From Arthrobacter sp. KBS0702 (lineage in GTDB: Bacteria; Actinomycetota; Actinomycetes; Actinomycetales; Micrococcaceae): a stretch of DNA of 64,000 bases. Positions 8,501 through 14,940 of this stretch are shown in pieces (position 1 is the stretch's first letter; the number at the start of each line of letters is the position of its first letter). Location of the stretch: the NCBI RefSeq assembly GCF_005937985.2, contig NZ_CP042172.1:558001-622000 (forward strand), in the 5' to 3' direction. The notes under the pieces were generated by a model. The model was not told the origin of the DNA, made no database searches, and was given only the letters and a program-made list of their open reading frames with translations. The translations under genes and the position numbers were made by a program.

Positions 8501-10052
8501 TGAACGAGGCGATCTTGAGGTTGCCGCCCACAGCTGCCGGGCCTTCAGCGCGGGTGGCGCCGATGCCGGCCGGCTGGACGGTGTCCGCATTGGCGGCGGT
8601 CAGCTGGGTCAACGGCTGGAACTTCCAGGAGTTGTTGGCGTAGCTGAGCACCACATTGGTCTTGAACGTCACCGGCGCGCCGACCCGGACGTGGTCCGCG
8701 GTGGTCAGGTACGGCAGCGTCAGGGCCTTGGTGGTGGCGTCCTTGAGGAAGTTGGTGCTGGCGCCGTCGTCGAGCTTGATGCCGCGGGCGGCGTTGGCCG
8801 CGACGGTGGCGGTGTATTCGGCGGAGCCGTAAGGGGCGACGGCGGTGGGCTGCTCCAGCGGGGTGGTACCGCCGGCCAGGCCGATTTCGCCGTACTGGTT
8901 GAGCGAGTAGTTGTCCGCAACCGTCACCGGCCCCTGCGGTGTCAGCAGCATGGCCTCAAGGGATTCGCGGAACGCCTCGTCGGCCGGGAGGGAGAAGCCG
9001 GTGGGCTTGACCTCGGGGGCGGCCTCGGTCAGCTTGGTGACCCCGGCCGTGCCGGCGACGTTGAGTTGGGTCATGCCGTAGTACTCGGCAACATCGCCCG
9101 TGACCTCGACGTAGTCGCCGATCTGCACCGCGGCGACGGCGGACGGCGCGTAGACGAAGATGGCGTCCGACGCCGTGTGGTTGGCGGGCGTCAGATCGCC
9201 GCCGGTGCCGGGCGTCTGGAGATAGAAACCGGCGAAACCGCCGGTTGGGAAGGCCGCGGTGACCTTGCCTCGGGTAGTCACCGACGTTCCGGCGAGCGGG
9301 CTGGCGTTGCCGGTGCCCTGGATCTCGGCGATGCTCCTGAGGGCAGGCGGCGTGACGGGGCCCGGATCAACGGGGCCCGGATCGGCGACGCCGTTGGCGG
9401 CCTTGGGGGTGATGGCGGCGTTCAGGGCGAAGTCGGCAGAGTTGTTGTTGCTGTCCGCTCCGCCGCTGCGGTTCATGCTCTTGACGTCCGTGTTGCCCGA
9501 CGGCGCCGTTGCTGCCTGGGTTTCGAAGGTGTTGGAGGTCCCGTAACCGAGCAGGTCGGCCACGTTGGCGGGTTCGACGACGGAGCCGGTGGCAAGCGGG
9601 TTCAGGGCCGTGGACTGCTTAGCCAGGACGATCGTTCCGCCCGCGCCGGCCGGGTTGAACCCGGTCGCGGAAGCGTCGGCGGCGGGCAGGTCCAGTCCGA
9701 CGGTACCGTTGCTGCCGCCCTTGAGCAGGTAGTACCCCTTGCCGGCGATGGTGCCGGTAAGCGGAGCCGTGGTGGACGGGGCGGTGGTGCCCGGCGCGGA
9801 GCGGTACTGGATGGACCAGCCGTCCAGGGCGACGGGGGCGTCCGAGGTGTTGTACAACTCGACGAACTTGTTCTTGTAAGCCGCTCCGGCGCTGCCGCCG
9901 CTGAGATAGACCTCATTGATGACGACCGGCGAAGTTCCGGCGGCTGCCGGCGAGACCTCCAGTGCGACGGCAGGCACAGCTGTCAGCGGCGCTGCGATGA
10001 GCCCCGCGGACAGAGCTGTGCCCAGCGCTGTTTTCCAATAGGTGATTTTCAT
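5511..10052 (-). CDS. Secreted ExeM/NucH-type endonuclease fused to a 5'-nucleotidase
   Basis: A 1513-aa secreted multidomain enzyme. Residues 1-30 are a signal peptide (cleavage near AVA). About 40-215 is a lamin-tail domain (VVINEVYLSGG, FVELYNTS), and 237-345 an OB-fold like those of ExeM/NucH nucleases. About 511-845 is an endonuclease/exonuclease/phosphatase domain (KIASFNVLNYF 513-523, LMEVEN 582-587, GDFNSY 737-742, SDHDPV 833-838). About 851-1125 is a calcineurin-like phosphoesterase (NDFHGR 859-864, GDN 894-896, GNHEFD 927-932, NGHTHKQ 1072-1078), and 1165-1375 the 5'-nucleotidase C-terminal domain (NPGGLR 1223-1228). An Ig-like segment and a two-Cys tail end the protein; no LPXTG anchor is seen. 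It should degrade extracellular DNA and dephosphorylate the resulting nucleotides, a phosphate and nucleoside scavenging role. Confidence 0.9.
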   Translation of the reverse strand: MKITYWKTALGTALSAGLIAAPLTAVPAVALEVSPAAAGTSPVVINEVYLSGGSAGAAYKNKFVELYNTSDAPVALDGWSIQYRSAPGTTAPSTTAPLTGTIAGKGYYLLKGGSNGTVGLDLPAADASATGFNPAGAGGTIVLAKQSTALNPLATGSVVEPANVADLLGYGTSNTFETQAATAPSGNTDVKSMNRSGGADSNNNSADFALNAAITPKAANGVADPGPVDPGPVTPPALRSIAEIQGTGNASPLAGTSVTTRGKVTAAFPTGGFAGFYLQTPGTGGDLTPANHTASDAIFVYAPSAVAAVQIGDYVEVTGDVAEYYGMTQLNVAGTAGVTKLTEAAPEVKPTGFSLPADEAFRESLEAMLLTPQGPVTVADNYSLNQYGEIGLAGGTTPLEQPTAVAPYGSAEYTATVAANAARGIKLDDGASTNFLKDATTKALTLPYLTTADHVRVGAPVTFKTNVVLSYANNSWKFQPLTQLTAANADTVQPAGIGATRAEGPAAVGGNLKIASFNVLNYFPTTGDTIAGCKFYTDRAGNPITVSGGCNVRGAANAENFKRQQDKIVAAISKSGADVVTLMEVENSAQFGKNRDDALSKLVDALNIATPGIWDYVRTPANAPPLTDEDMIRTAFIYKKAAAEPVGESIIHNDTVAFASARKPLAQVFKPVGAADDKKFIAIANHFKSKGSAATPDDTDKGQGNSNLARTAQAQSLLAFSDELQKSKGTNKVFLIGDFNSYAKEDPINVLTGAGYVNQDDKAKNADGSAKHSYLFGGLVGSLDHILASPAANAIVTGADIWNINSVESVALEYSRYNNNVTDYYVPNQFRASDHDPVVVGLNLPTVPASVDLNFLGINDFHGRIDSNTVLFAGTIEKLRAAAAPGATAFLSAGDNIGASLFASSVAKDQPTIDVLNALELRTSAVGNHEFDGGWADLRDRVIAGGSNAKFPYTGANVYKKGTTEPALPEYTVLDMNGIKVAVIGTVTQEVPSLVTPAGITDLEFGDPVDAINRVAAKIKADKLADVIIVENHDGAGSGTPEGATLEQEVAAGGPFAKMATEVTPDVAAIFNGHTHKQYAWDAPVLDSAGQPTGKTRPIVQTGNYGEFIGQIQLTIDTKTMSVTGYKAANVKRTTDAAAGLVATYPRVAAVKAIVDKAVADAAVIGNQPVGKVTADVTTAFGGSPAVRDDRSSESTLGNLVADSLVDALKAPEVGSAEIGVVNPGGLRNELYYAPDGTITYAEANAVLPFVNNLWTTTLTGAQFKTLLEQQWQTNPDGTVPSRAYQQLGLSKNVNYTYDAARAAGDRITAIRVNGALIDPAKSYRIGTFSFLATGGDNFRIFKEGAATKDSGLVDRDAWIKYLQAHNPVSPDFARRSVAVVNTTAAEVKGGDTITLAVSKLDLTSLGSPANTSLRAEFIDAAGTVTALGSVPVTAGAASVSVLVPAGAAAGGGTLVLTAVESGTVVKAEVLVAASVPVPPQCTAPVKPKRPADLVGQANYGTAMAAYRHCLKG

Positions 10053-10465
10053 CCGCTCTAACTCTCATTAGGGTGCCCGGGTAAGGGCTGGGTGCGATGT
10101 CCGGGTTGATGGCCCCGGACCGGCCGGTCTGCTCCTGGTCAAGCAGATTCCGGCACAGCAAAGCAGGGGTGAATGAACACAGGATGGATTGCATGTGCAT
10201 TCGGCGAGACGGCCCCCAGCGGAACGACTCACAGCCGGCACGGAACCCCAACAAGGTGCCCCAGCGCCGGTGTTGGTAGAGCATTTTTGGACGCCCCGGC
10301 CTTTCCCCTGGCCCGGGCATTCAAAAAGAATACCGGCCAGTAGCCGCGTGGGAAGCGGTTGGCCGGTATTTCTTACAGCAATTTTTCCAAAGGATTTAGA
10401 AAGTGCCCGAGCTTAGTTGGAGACTGCCGGGCATGGGCTGACCGGCACCGAGTCGTTGCTTCCTG
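10053..10465. other. 413-bp intergenic region upstream of the nuclease gene
   Basis: No convincing gene is present. On the right it holds the terminator of the VOC gene (10327-10373). The left part should carry the promoter of the nuclease gene. A single GTTCATTCACC-like unit, resembling half a PHO box, is readable on the minus strand near 10168-10178, but without the second unit needed to call a site. The upstream sequence of the nuclease start has only a weak purine-rich ribosome-binding site. Confidence 0.5.
10327..10373 (-). terminator. Rho-independent terminator of the VOC gene
   Basis: Perfect 11-bp arms AATACCGGCCA (10329-10339) and TGGCCGGTATT (10360-10370), with an inner CCGC/GCGG stem. 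On the minus strand the hairpin is followed by TTCTTTTTG, a proper T tract. It lies about 90 bp past the stop of the VOC gene. Confidence 0.8.
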
Positions 10466-10867
10466 TCAGGCCTGGTTGAAGCGGACCATGTTGCCGGACG
10501 GGTCGCGGAAGGCGCAGTCGCGCGGCCCCCACGGCTGGACGATGGGCTCCTGGAGGACTTCGGCGCCGGCGGAACGGACGGCCTCGAAGGTGGCATCCAG
10601 GTCGTCGGTGCGGAACACGATCACGGGCAGGACGCCCTTGGTGAGCAGCTGCTGGAGCGCGTCGCCGTCGTCCTGCGAGCGGCCCGCATGCGGGGGCGAA
10701 AGCACGATCTCCAGATCCGGCTGGGCCGCGCTGCCAAGGGTGACCCAGCGGTGCCCGTCCGAGCCGACGTCGTTGCGTACCTCCAGGCCGAGTACGTCGC
10801 GGTAGAAGGCGAGCGACTCGTCAAGGTCGTTGACAGTGATTTGTGCGTACTGCAATGAAATGTTCAT
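10466..10867 (-). CDS. VOC family (glyoxalase/bleomycin-resistance fold) protein
   Basis: A 133-aa single-module vicinal-oxygen-chelate protein. Typical landmarks are MNISLQYAQITVNDLDESLAFYRDVLGLEV at the N-terminus, then PDLEIVLSPP, and GPRDCAFRDPSGNMVRFNQA at the C-terminus. I chose the Met at 10867, where the first beta strand begins; the open frame extends upstream into the AraC gene. It lies 10 bp downstream of that regulator on the same strand and before a terminator, so the two form an operon. An AraC-type regulator paired with a VOC protein is a recurring actinobacterial arrangement. The substrate is unknown; thiol conjugation, antibiotic binding and ring cleavage all occur in the family. 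Confidence 0.85.
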   Translation of the reverse strand: MNISLQYAQITVNDLDESLAFYRDVLGLEVRNDVGSDGHRWVTLGSAAQPDLEIVLSPPHAGRSQDDGDALQQLLTKGVLPVIVFRTDDLDATFEAVRSAGAEVLQEPIVQPWGPRDCAFRDPSGNMVRFNQA

Positions 10868-10877
10868 GACTCCCACG

Positions 10878-11315
10878 CTAGGGGAGCGGCACTGCCAGTG
10901 CTTCTTCAATCCTGCTCGGTTTGCGCGGCGGCCGCGTGTGCAGCCGGGCGACGCAGGACGGCATGGCCTTGACCGCACGGTGCTCCCGGTCCCGGTAGGC
11001 GCTGGGAGTCATTCCGACGATTTCGGTGAACCGCGAACTGAACGAACCCAGTGAGGTACAGCCGACTTCCATGCAGGCGTCGGTTACGCTGGCGCCGGCC
11101 CGCAACAGCGCCATGGCGCGTTCGATCCGCCGCGTCATGAGGTAGTTGTACGGCGTCTCGCCGTAGGCGGCCTTGAACTGGCGGGAAAAGTGCGCCGGGG
11201 ACATCAGCGCGCCGGCGGCCATGGTGGGCACGTCGAGGGGCCGGGCGTAGCCGCGGTCGATCAGGTCCCGCGCCCGGCGCAGGTGGGCCAGGTTGGCTAG
11301 CTCCTGCGGTGTCAT
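10878..11315 (-). CDS. AraC-type helix-turn-helix regulator without effector domain
   Basis: A 145-aa protein made almost entirely of the AraC DNA-binding domain. The first helix-turn-helix is around LDVPTMAAGALMSPAHFSRQFKAAYGETPYNYL, and the second around ASVTDACMEVGCTSLGSFSSRFTEIVGMTPSAYR. The usual N-terminal ligand-binding cupin is missing. A basic tail rich in Arg and Pro follows. Stand-alone AraC domains of this size exist and are not necessarily broken. The gene precedes the VOC gene by 10 bp, so it probably controls its own small operon. Confidence 0.88.
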   Translation of the reverse strand: MTPQELANLAHLRRARDLIDRGYARPLDVPTMAAGALMSPAHFSRQFKAAYGETPYNYLMTRRIERAMALLRAGASVTDACMEVGCTSLGSFSSRFTEIVGMTPSAYRDREHRAVKAMPSCVARLHTRPPRKPSRIEEALAVPLP

Positions 11316-11398
11316 GCAGGAATTCTAACGCCGATCTGGTACGGGCTGACCAGGGAGCCGCCGACGACGAACGCCGTAGCGCGCCGCCTCCGCCTCCG

Positions 11399-11860
11399 TC
11401 ACCCGCCGGGTGACGGCTGGGCACTAACCGCGGTTCCTTCGCGGAACACCAGCACCGGGCAGTGGGCGTGGTGGACCGTTTGAGTCGACACGGAACCGAG
11501 CATCATGCCGGTGAATCCGCCATGGCCGCGCGAGCCCACGGCCACTAGCTCGGCGTCCCGGGAGGCTTCCACCAGCGCCGAGGCAGGACTGCTTTGCACC
11601 AGGCGTCCCGTGATCTTCACCCCGGAGTTTCCTACGCGGGCAAGCTCCTCCTCGAGGATGGCCCGGGCATCTGACTGGAAAACCTCGTAATCCCAGGCCT
11701 GGCCCAGGGCGTCAGTGACGTAGGGGAAGTTCCACGCCGTAAGGGCCAGGATCTCGCCGTGGCGCAGCCGGGCTTCCTCGACCGCCCAGTCCATGGCTGC
11801 CCGGGATTGCTCCGAACCGTCCACTCCAACAACGATCCTGAAACTGTCGTTCACTGCCAT
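11399..11860 (-). CDS. Universal stress protein, single UspA domain
   Basis: A 153-aa UspA-fold protein. The N-terminus MAVNDSFRIVVGVDGSEQSRAAMDWAVEEA is the typical first strand, and GSRGHGGFTGMMLGSVS matches the ATP-binding pattern G-2x-G-9x-G-S/T of nucleotide-binding Usps. I chose the Met at 11860 because AAGGGGAC lies just upstream as a ribosome-binding site; an upstream Met at 11911 lacks this. Such proteins are cytoplasmic and help survival in stationary phase or hypoxia. The neighbours give no more specific role. Confidence 0.9.
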   Translation of the reverse strand: MAVNDSFRIVVGVDGSEQSRAAMDWAVEEARLRHGEILALTAWNFPYVTDALGQAWDYEVFQSDARAILEEELARVGNSGVKITGRLVQSSPASALVEASRDAELVAVGSRGHGGFTGMMLGSVSTQTVHHAHCPVLVFREGTAVSAQPSPGG

Positions 11861-11964
11861 GAGCCGTCCCCTTCGCTTCAAAGCGCCGTGAGAAGTGCTG
11901 TGATCCCTCATCTTTGCACTGCCGGGGGTTCTCCGGGAGTGCGGCCGGGCCAGTTAGACCCGGT

Positions 11965-12696
11965 TCAGGGTTGTGGCCGTCCCCGCCCGGGGGAGAGGCG
12001 GGCCGCCAGACCCGCGAGCAGGATCGTGATGCCTTCGTCTAATTCGGCCATCCCGTCGTAGTCTGCGAGCACGGGGGCGAGGGACCGGATGTGCGGAAAT
12101 TCCTTCGGCGGCAACCGGTGCAGGCCAAGACGGAGGAGGGCTTCGTTCTCTTCGGGGTCCACGATGAACTCCTGCAGTTCGTTGAGGATGTGGCCGTACA
12201 GGTAGCCGTAGTAGGCGCGATAGACATGCAGCGCATCCGCCGGGGCGAAGCCGGCCTCGATCAGCAGGGAGAGAATCTGTTCCAGCGGTCGCAGCGTGCC
12301 CAGGGGGCGCAGGCCCAGCGGGGTGGACAGCGGGCGGGTGACGAGCAGCGGTACGACGTTTGGGTGCCGGAGCGCCAGGCCGCGCAAGCCGTGGGCGATG
12401 CGCCGGAGCTGCGCCTGCCAGTCCGGGTCATCGGGGACGATGTCCAATTCGTTCAGTACGAGCTCAGAGACGCCGTCGAGCAGGGCCGCGCGGTTTTCGG
12501 CGTAACGGTACAGGCTCATTGGGTCCCTGCCGAGTTCCTGCCCGAGCCGGCGCATGGTGAGTGCGTCGAGTCCCTCGGCATCGACCAGCGCCAACGCCGC
12601 GGACAGCACAAGCTCCCGGCTGAGGCGTTTTTTGGTGCCGGGCGGCGGGTTACTGCCGGCGGCCGGGGTGGGCGGCGGCTTTTCTGCGGAGGACAT
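11965..12696 (-). CDS. TetR family transcriptional regulator
   Basis: A 243-aa TetR regulator. The DNA-binding domain covers about residues 18-65 (RLSRELVLSAALALVDAEGLDALTMRRLGQELGRDPMSLYRYAENRAALLDG). The rest matches the C-terminal domain of TetR-class repressors in length and Leu/Ala content. I chose the Met at 12696; CAGGAT lies 7 nt upstream (12704-12709 on the minus strand), consistent with a leaderless start, and the longer frame to 12774 would run into the operator. It faces away from a plus-strand promoter overlapped by an inverted repeat (12765-12803), which is its most likely target. The ligand is unknown. Confidence 0.88.
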   Translation of the reverse strand: MSSAEKPPPTPAAGSNPPPGTKKRLSRELVLSAALALVDAEGLDALTMRRLGQELGRDPMSLYRYAENRAALLDGVSELVLNELDIVPDDPDWQAQLRRIAHGLRGLALRHPNVVPLLVTRPLSTPLGLRPLGTLRPLEQILSLLIEAGFAPADALHVYRAYYGYLYGHILNELQEFIVDPEENEALLRLGLHRLPPKEFPHIRSLAPVLADYDGMAELDEGITILLAGLAARLSPGRGRPQP

Positions 12697-12764
12697 GGTT
12701 CCGATCCTGTCGGTCCGGGGCCGGCCATAACGGGAGGCCACCCTCGGAAGGTGATTCAGCGAGC

Positions 12765-12803
12765 TTGCATACAACGAAGTCTACGCCTACAGTCTACGTT
12801 GTA
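12765..12803 (+). promoter_or_regulatory. Promoter overlapped by an inverted-repeat operator (probable TetR site)
   Basis: On the plus strand TTGCAT (12765-12770) and TACAGT (12788-12793) are separated by 17 nt, a good sigma-70-type promoter. An inverted repeat, TACAACG (12770-12776) and CGTTGTA (12797-12803), brackets the -10 element and predicted start point, where a repressor would block transcription. The site lies between the divergent TetR gene and the two small genes at 12959 and 13222. Confidence 0.6.
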
Positions 12804-12958
12804 GAGGGTGGTCCGAGTCCGCCTCTCCACAATGCCTCATCCCCGGTCTGCCGAGCTTCGGCGGCCGGGTTCCGCTTGGCGCCCCGTGCGCTGCGTTCAA
12901 GCGTCAGCTGCTGTAGCCCTCGGCGGCATTCAAAGCACCCAGCGGAAACGAGCCTCCC

Positions 12959-13216
12959 ATGGCAGATTCGCAGTATGACCAGTTCCTTCACGAAGCCACC
13001 ACCATCGACGGCGTCTCCGGCTCCGTCCTCGGACGGGATTGCCTCTATGGCGTGTACACGAGTTGGTGTTTCCTGTCCCGGGCTGTGCCCCGGTCCGAAG
13101 ATGCCTTCTGGGCGGCCATGAAAGAGAAGAAGATCCGTCCCGGACACACGCACCTGCGCATCAAGGGTCCCGCGGCCACGGACTACATCCTGTCCAGTTA
13201 CCCGGGACTGGTCTGA
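12959..13216 (+). CDS. Small uncharacterised protein, possible winged-helix domain
   Basis: An 85-aa protein with no family I can name with confidence. The middle part (CLYGVYTSWCFLSRAVPRSEDAFWAAMKEKKIRPGHTHLRIKG) resembles the C-terminal winged-helix module of phage/plasmid D5-like primases in its pattern of LY-x2-Y-x2-WC, then P, then F-x4-M/L, then a terminal strand. That is pattern recall, not a computed match. There is no signal peptide or membrane segment. The ribosome-binding site is weak. The gene lies about 160 bp downstream of the TetR-operator promoter and is followed 5 bp later by the zinc-ribbon gene, so the two are probably co-transcribed. Confidence 0.6.
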   Translation: MADSQYDQFLHEATTIDGVSGSVLGRDCLYGVYTSWCFLSRAVPRSEDAFWAAMKEKKIRPGHTHLRIKGPAATDYILSSYPGLV

Positions 13217-13221
13217 GCCGG

Positions 13222-13485
13222 GTGACCATCACCGCCGGCACGTACCGGCCGGATGGCGCGCACCAACCCCGGGGCCGCCAGCCGTGGTGCGCGTCCTGCC
13301 ACAGCGACAGGCACCTCCTGGCAGGCTCAGTCGCGGTTCTGGACGCCCGGCAGAAGACCCTTGCCCTCGCCATCACCTGCACCCGCTGCGGCGAATCCCG
13401 CGTCATGGCGACCACCGCAGCGTTTGCCGCCGCCGTTATGGGCCGGGCGGAAACGGGCGGGACGGATGGCACGGCAGACAGGTGA
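13222..13485 (+). CDS. Small zinc-ribbon protein
   Basis: An 87-aa protein starting with GTG at 13222, 5 bp after the stop of the preceding small gene. It has two CxxC knuckles (CASC and CTRC) separated by about 27 residues, the spacing of a zinc ribbon, with His residues beside the first pair. I chose this GTG because the longer open frame overlaps the preceding gene in another frame. The function is unknown; zinc ribbons of this kind bind nucleic acid or partner proteins. The stop codon is the first base triplet of a long hairpin (13483-13526). Confidence 0.6.
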   Translation: MTITAGTYRPDGAHQPRGRQPWCASCHSDRHLLAGSVAVLDARQKTLALAITCTRCGESRVMATTAAFAAAVMGRAETGGTDGTADR

Positions 13486-13526
13486 GGCCGGCGGGGCCGA
13501 TCTTTCGATCGGCCCAACCGGCCTCA
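13483..13526. terminator. Long GC-rich hairpin between the zinc-ribbon gene and tRNA-Ser
   Basis: TGAGGCCGG and CCGGCCTCA close the hairpin. An inner GGGCCGATC/GATCGGCCC stem continues it after short mismatches. It lies between two convergent transcription units, and neither side has a long T tract. It probably terminates or stabilises both transcripts. Confidence 0.55.
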
Positions 13527-13551
13527 AAACCGCGCAAACACTGCGCGCCCG

Positions 13552-13639
13552 CGGAAGGTAAGAGATTCGAACTCTTGGTACGGGGTTACCGCACACTGGT
13601 TTTCAAGACCAGCTCCATCGGCCGCTCGGACAACCTTCC
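13552..13639 (-). tRNA. tRNA-Ser (anticodon TGA)
   Basis: The minus strand folds as an 88-nt class II tRNA. The acceptor stem is GGAAGGT/ACCTTCC with discriminator G. The anticodon stem-loop carries CTTGAAA (anticodon TGA), the variable arm is long (TGTGCGGTAACCCCGTACC region), and the T loop is GTTCGAATC. No CCA is encoded. The long variable arm and the anticodon agree on serine. Confidence 0.95.
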
Positions 13640-13800
13640 CTAACGAGTAGTCTTTCATAGCCGGTCAGGAGCCACAAAAACCGGCGGCGCTCGCAGACGA
13701 CGCCGGTTCGGGCACCTACTCTGGAGACAGGCGTTGTCCGCACCGTGTGCGGGGCGGCGCCCTGCCCGCACGAAAACCAGTAAGGAATCGGGAGTTCGCC

Positions 13801-14784
13801 ATGAAGGCTGTCTACATCTCTGAGCCCGGCGGCCCGGAAGCCCTGGAGCTCCGCGACGTGCCGCCGCCCGTTCCGGGCCCGGGCGAGGTGTTGATTGACG
13901 TGGTGGCCGCAGGCCTTAACCGGGCGGACGTCCAGCAGCGGCGGGGGTTCTACCCGCCGCCCCCCGGCGCCTCCGAGATCCCGGGTCTCGAAGTGTCCGG
14001 TCGGATCGCCGGCTTCGGCCCCGGCGTCACCAAGCCCTTCTCCGCCGGGGACAAAGTCGTTGCCCTTCTCGCCGGCGGCGGCTACGCCGAACAGGTGGCG
14101 GTTCCAGCCGGCCAGGTGCTGAGGATTCCCGACGGCGTGGACCTGGTTACCGCCGCGGCGCTGCCGGAAGTCGCGGCCACTGTCTATTCCAACCTGGTCA
14201 TGACGGCGCAGCTGCAGGCCGGGGAAACCGTACTTATCCACGGGGCCACCGGCGGTATCGGCACCATGGCTATCCAGCTGGCGAAAGCCCTCGGTGCGCG
14301 GGTGGCCACCACAGCAGGCACCGCCGAGAAGGTTGGTACCGCGAAGGCCTTCCTCGGTGCCGACATCGCCATCAACTACACCGTGGAGGATTTCCCCGAG
14401 AGCCTGCGCGCCCAAAACGGCGGCAAGGGCGCGGATGTCATCCTCGACGTCGTCGGGGCAAAGTACCTCCGGCAGAATGTGGACGCGCTCGCAGACTACG
14501 GCCGGCTCGTCGTGATCGGGCTGCAGGGCGGCACCACAGCGGAACTGGACCTGAGCGTGCTGCTCCGCAAGCGCGCGGCCATCATCGCCACCGCGCTCCG
14601 TCCGCGCCCCGTGGAGGAAAAAACGGTCATCATGAACGCGGTCCGCGACGCCGTCTGGCCGATGCTCGCCGATGGCCGGATCCGGGCGCTGGTGGCCAAG
14701 ACCTTCCCGCTGGGCCAGGTCCAGGCGGCCCACCGCTACTTCGATTCGGGCGAGCACGTGGGCAAGGTCCTGCTCGTCACCTAG
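13801..14784 (+). CDS. NAD(P)H:quinone oxidoreductase, zeta-crystallin/PIG3-like
   Basis: A 327-aa medium-chain dehydrogenase/reductase of the zinc-independent quinone oxidoreductase branch. It begins MKAVYISEPGGPEALELRDVP, has VVAAGLNRADVQQRRGFYPPPPGASEIPGLEVSG (the PIG3-like signature), the cofactor loop IHGATGGIGTMAIQLAKALGARV around residues 145-168, and ends GEHVGKVLLVT. Zinc-binding cysteines are missing, as expected for this branch. GGGAG lies upstream as the ribosome-binding site. It should reduce quinones or enones with NADPH in the cytoplasm. It stands alone between tRNA-Ser and the PadR gene. Confidence 0.92.
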   Translation: MKAVYISEPGGPEALELRDVPPPVPGPGEVLIDVVAAGLNRADVQQRRGFYPPPPGASEIPGLEVSGRIAGFGPGVTKPFSAGDKVVALLAGGGYAEQVAVPAGQVLRIPDGVDLVTAAALPEVAATVYSNLVMTAQLQAGETVLIHGATGGIGTMAIQLAKALGARVATTAGTAEKVGTAKAFLGADIAINYTVEDFPESLRAQNGGKGADVILDVVGAKYLRQNVDALADYGRLVVIGLQGGTTAELDLSVLLRKRAAIIATALRPRPVEEKTVIMNAVRDAVWPMLADGRIRALVAKTFPLGQVQAAHRYFDSGEHVGKVLLVT

Positions 14785-14881
14785 TCCAAGGCACCTTCCC
14801 CCGGTGTGACGCATTACATGCCCCGGTTGGCATATGCTTGGCGGCGACCCGGTGCTAATGACGATAATGTAGTTCCATGCG

Positions 14882-14915
14882 CGGTATACACGCGTCTTGG
14901 GGCGCGTGTATGCCG
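14882..14915. promoter_or_regulatory. Palindromic candidate operator upstream of the PadR gene
   Basis: Arms CGGTATACACGCG (14882-14894) and CGCGTGTATGCCG (14903-14915) match at 12 of 13 positions with an 8-nt spacer. The site is 25 bp upstream of the regulator's ATG and about 14 bp downstream of a -10-like GATAAT (14863-14868), a position suited to autorepression. It contains ACAC/GTGT rather than the classical PadR ATGT/ACAT pair. Confidence 0.5.
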
Positions 14916-14940
14916 TCGTCCTGCTACCCTCGGGAGCACC

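Noticed and set aside
7698..10061. A 787-codon plus-strand frame opposite the nuclease gene
   Set aside because: The composition is Gly/Val/Arg repeats without any motif, while the minus strand encodes continuous conserved domains.
10168..10178. PHO-box half-site upstream of the nuclease/nucleotidase gene
   Set aside because: Only one imperfect unit, GTTCATTCACC, is found; direct repeats at 11-bp spacing are missing, so it could be chance.
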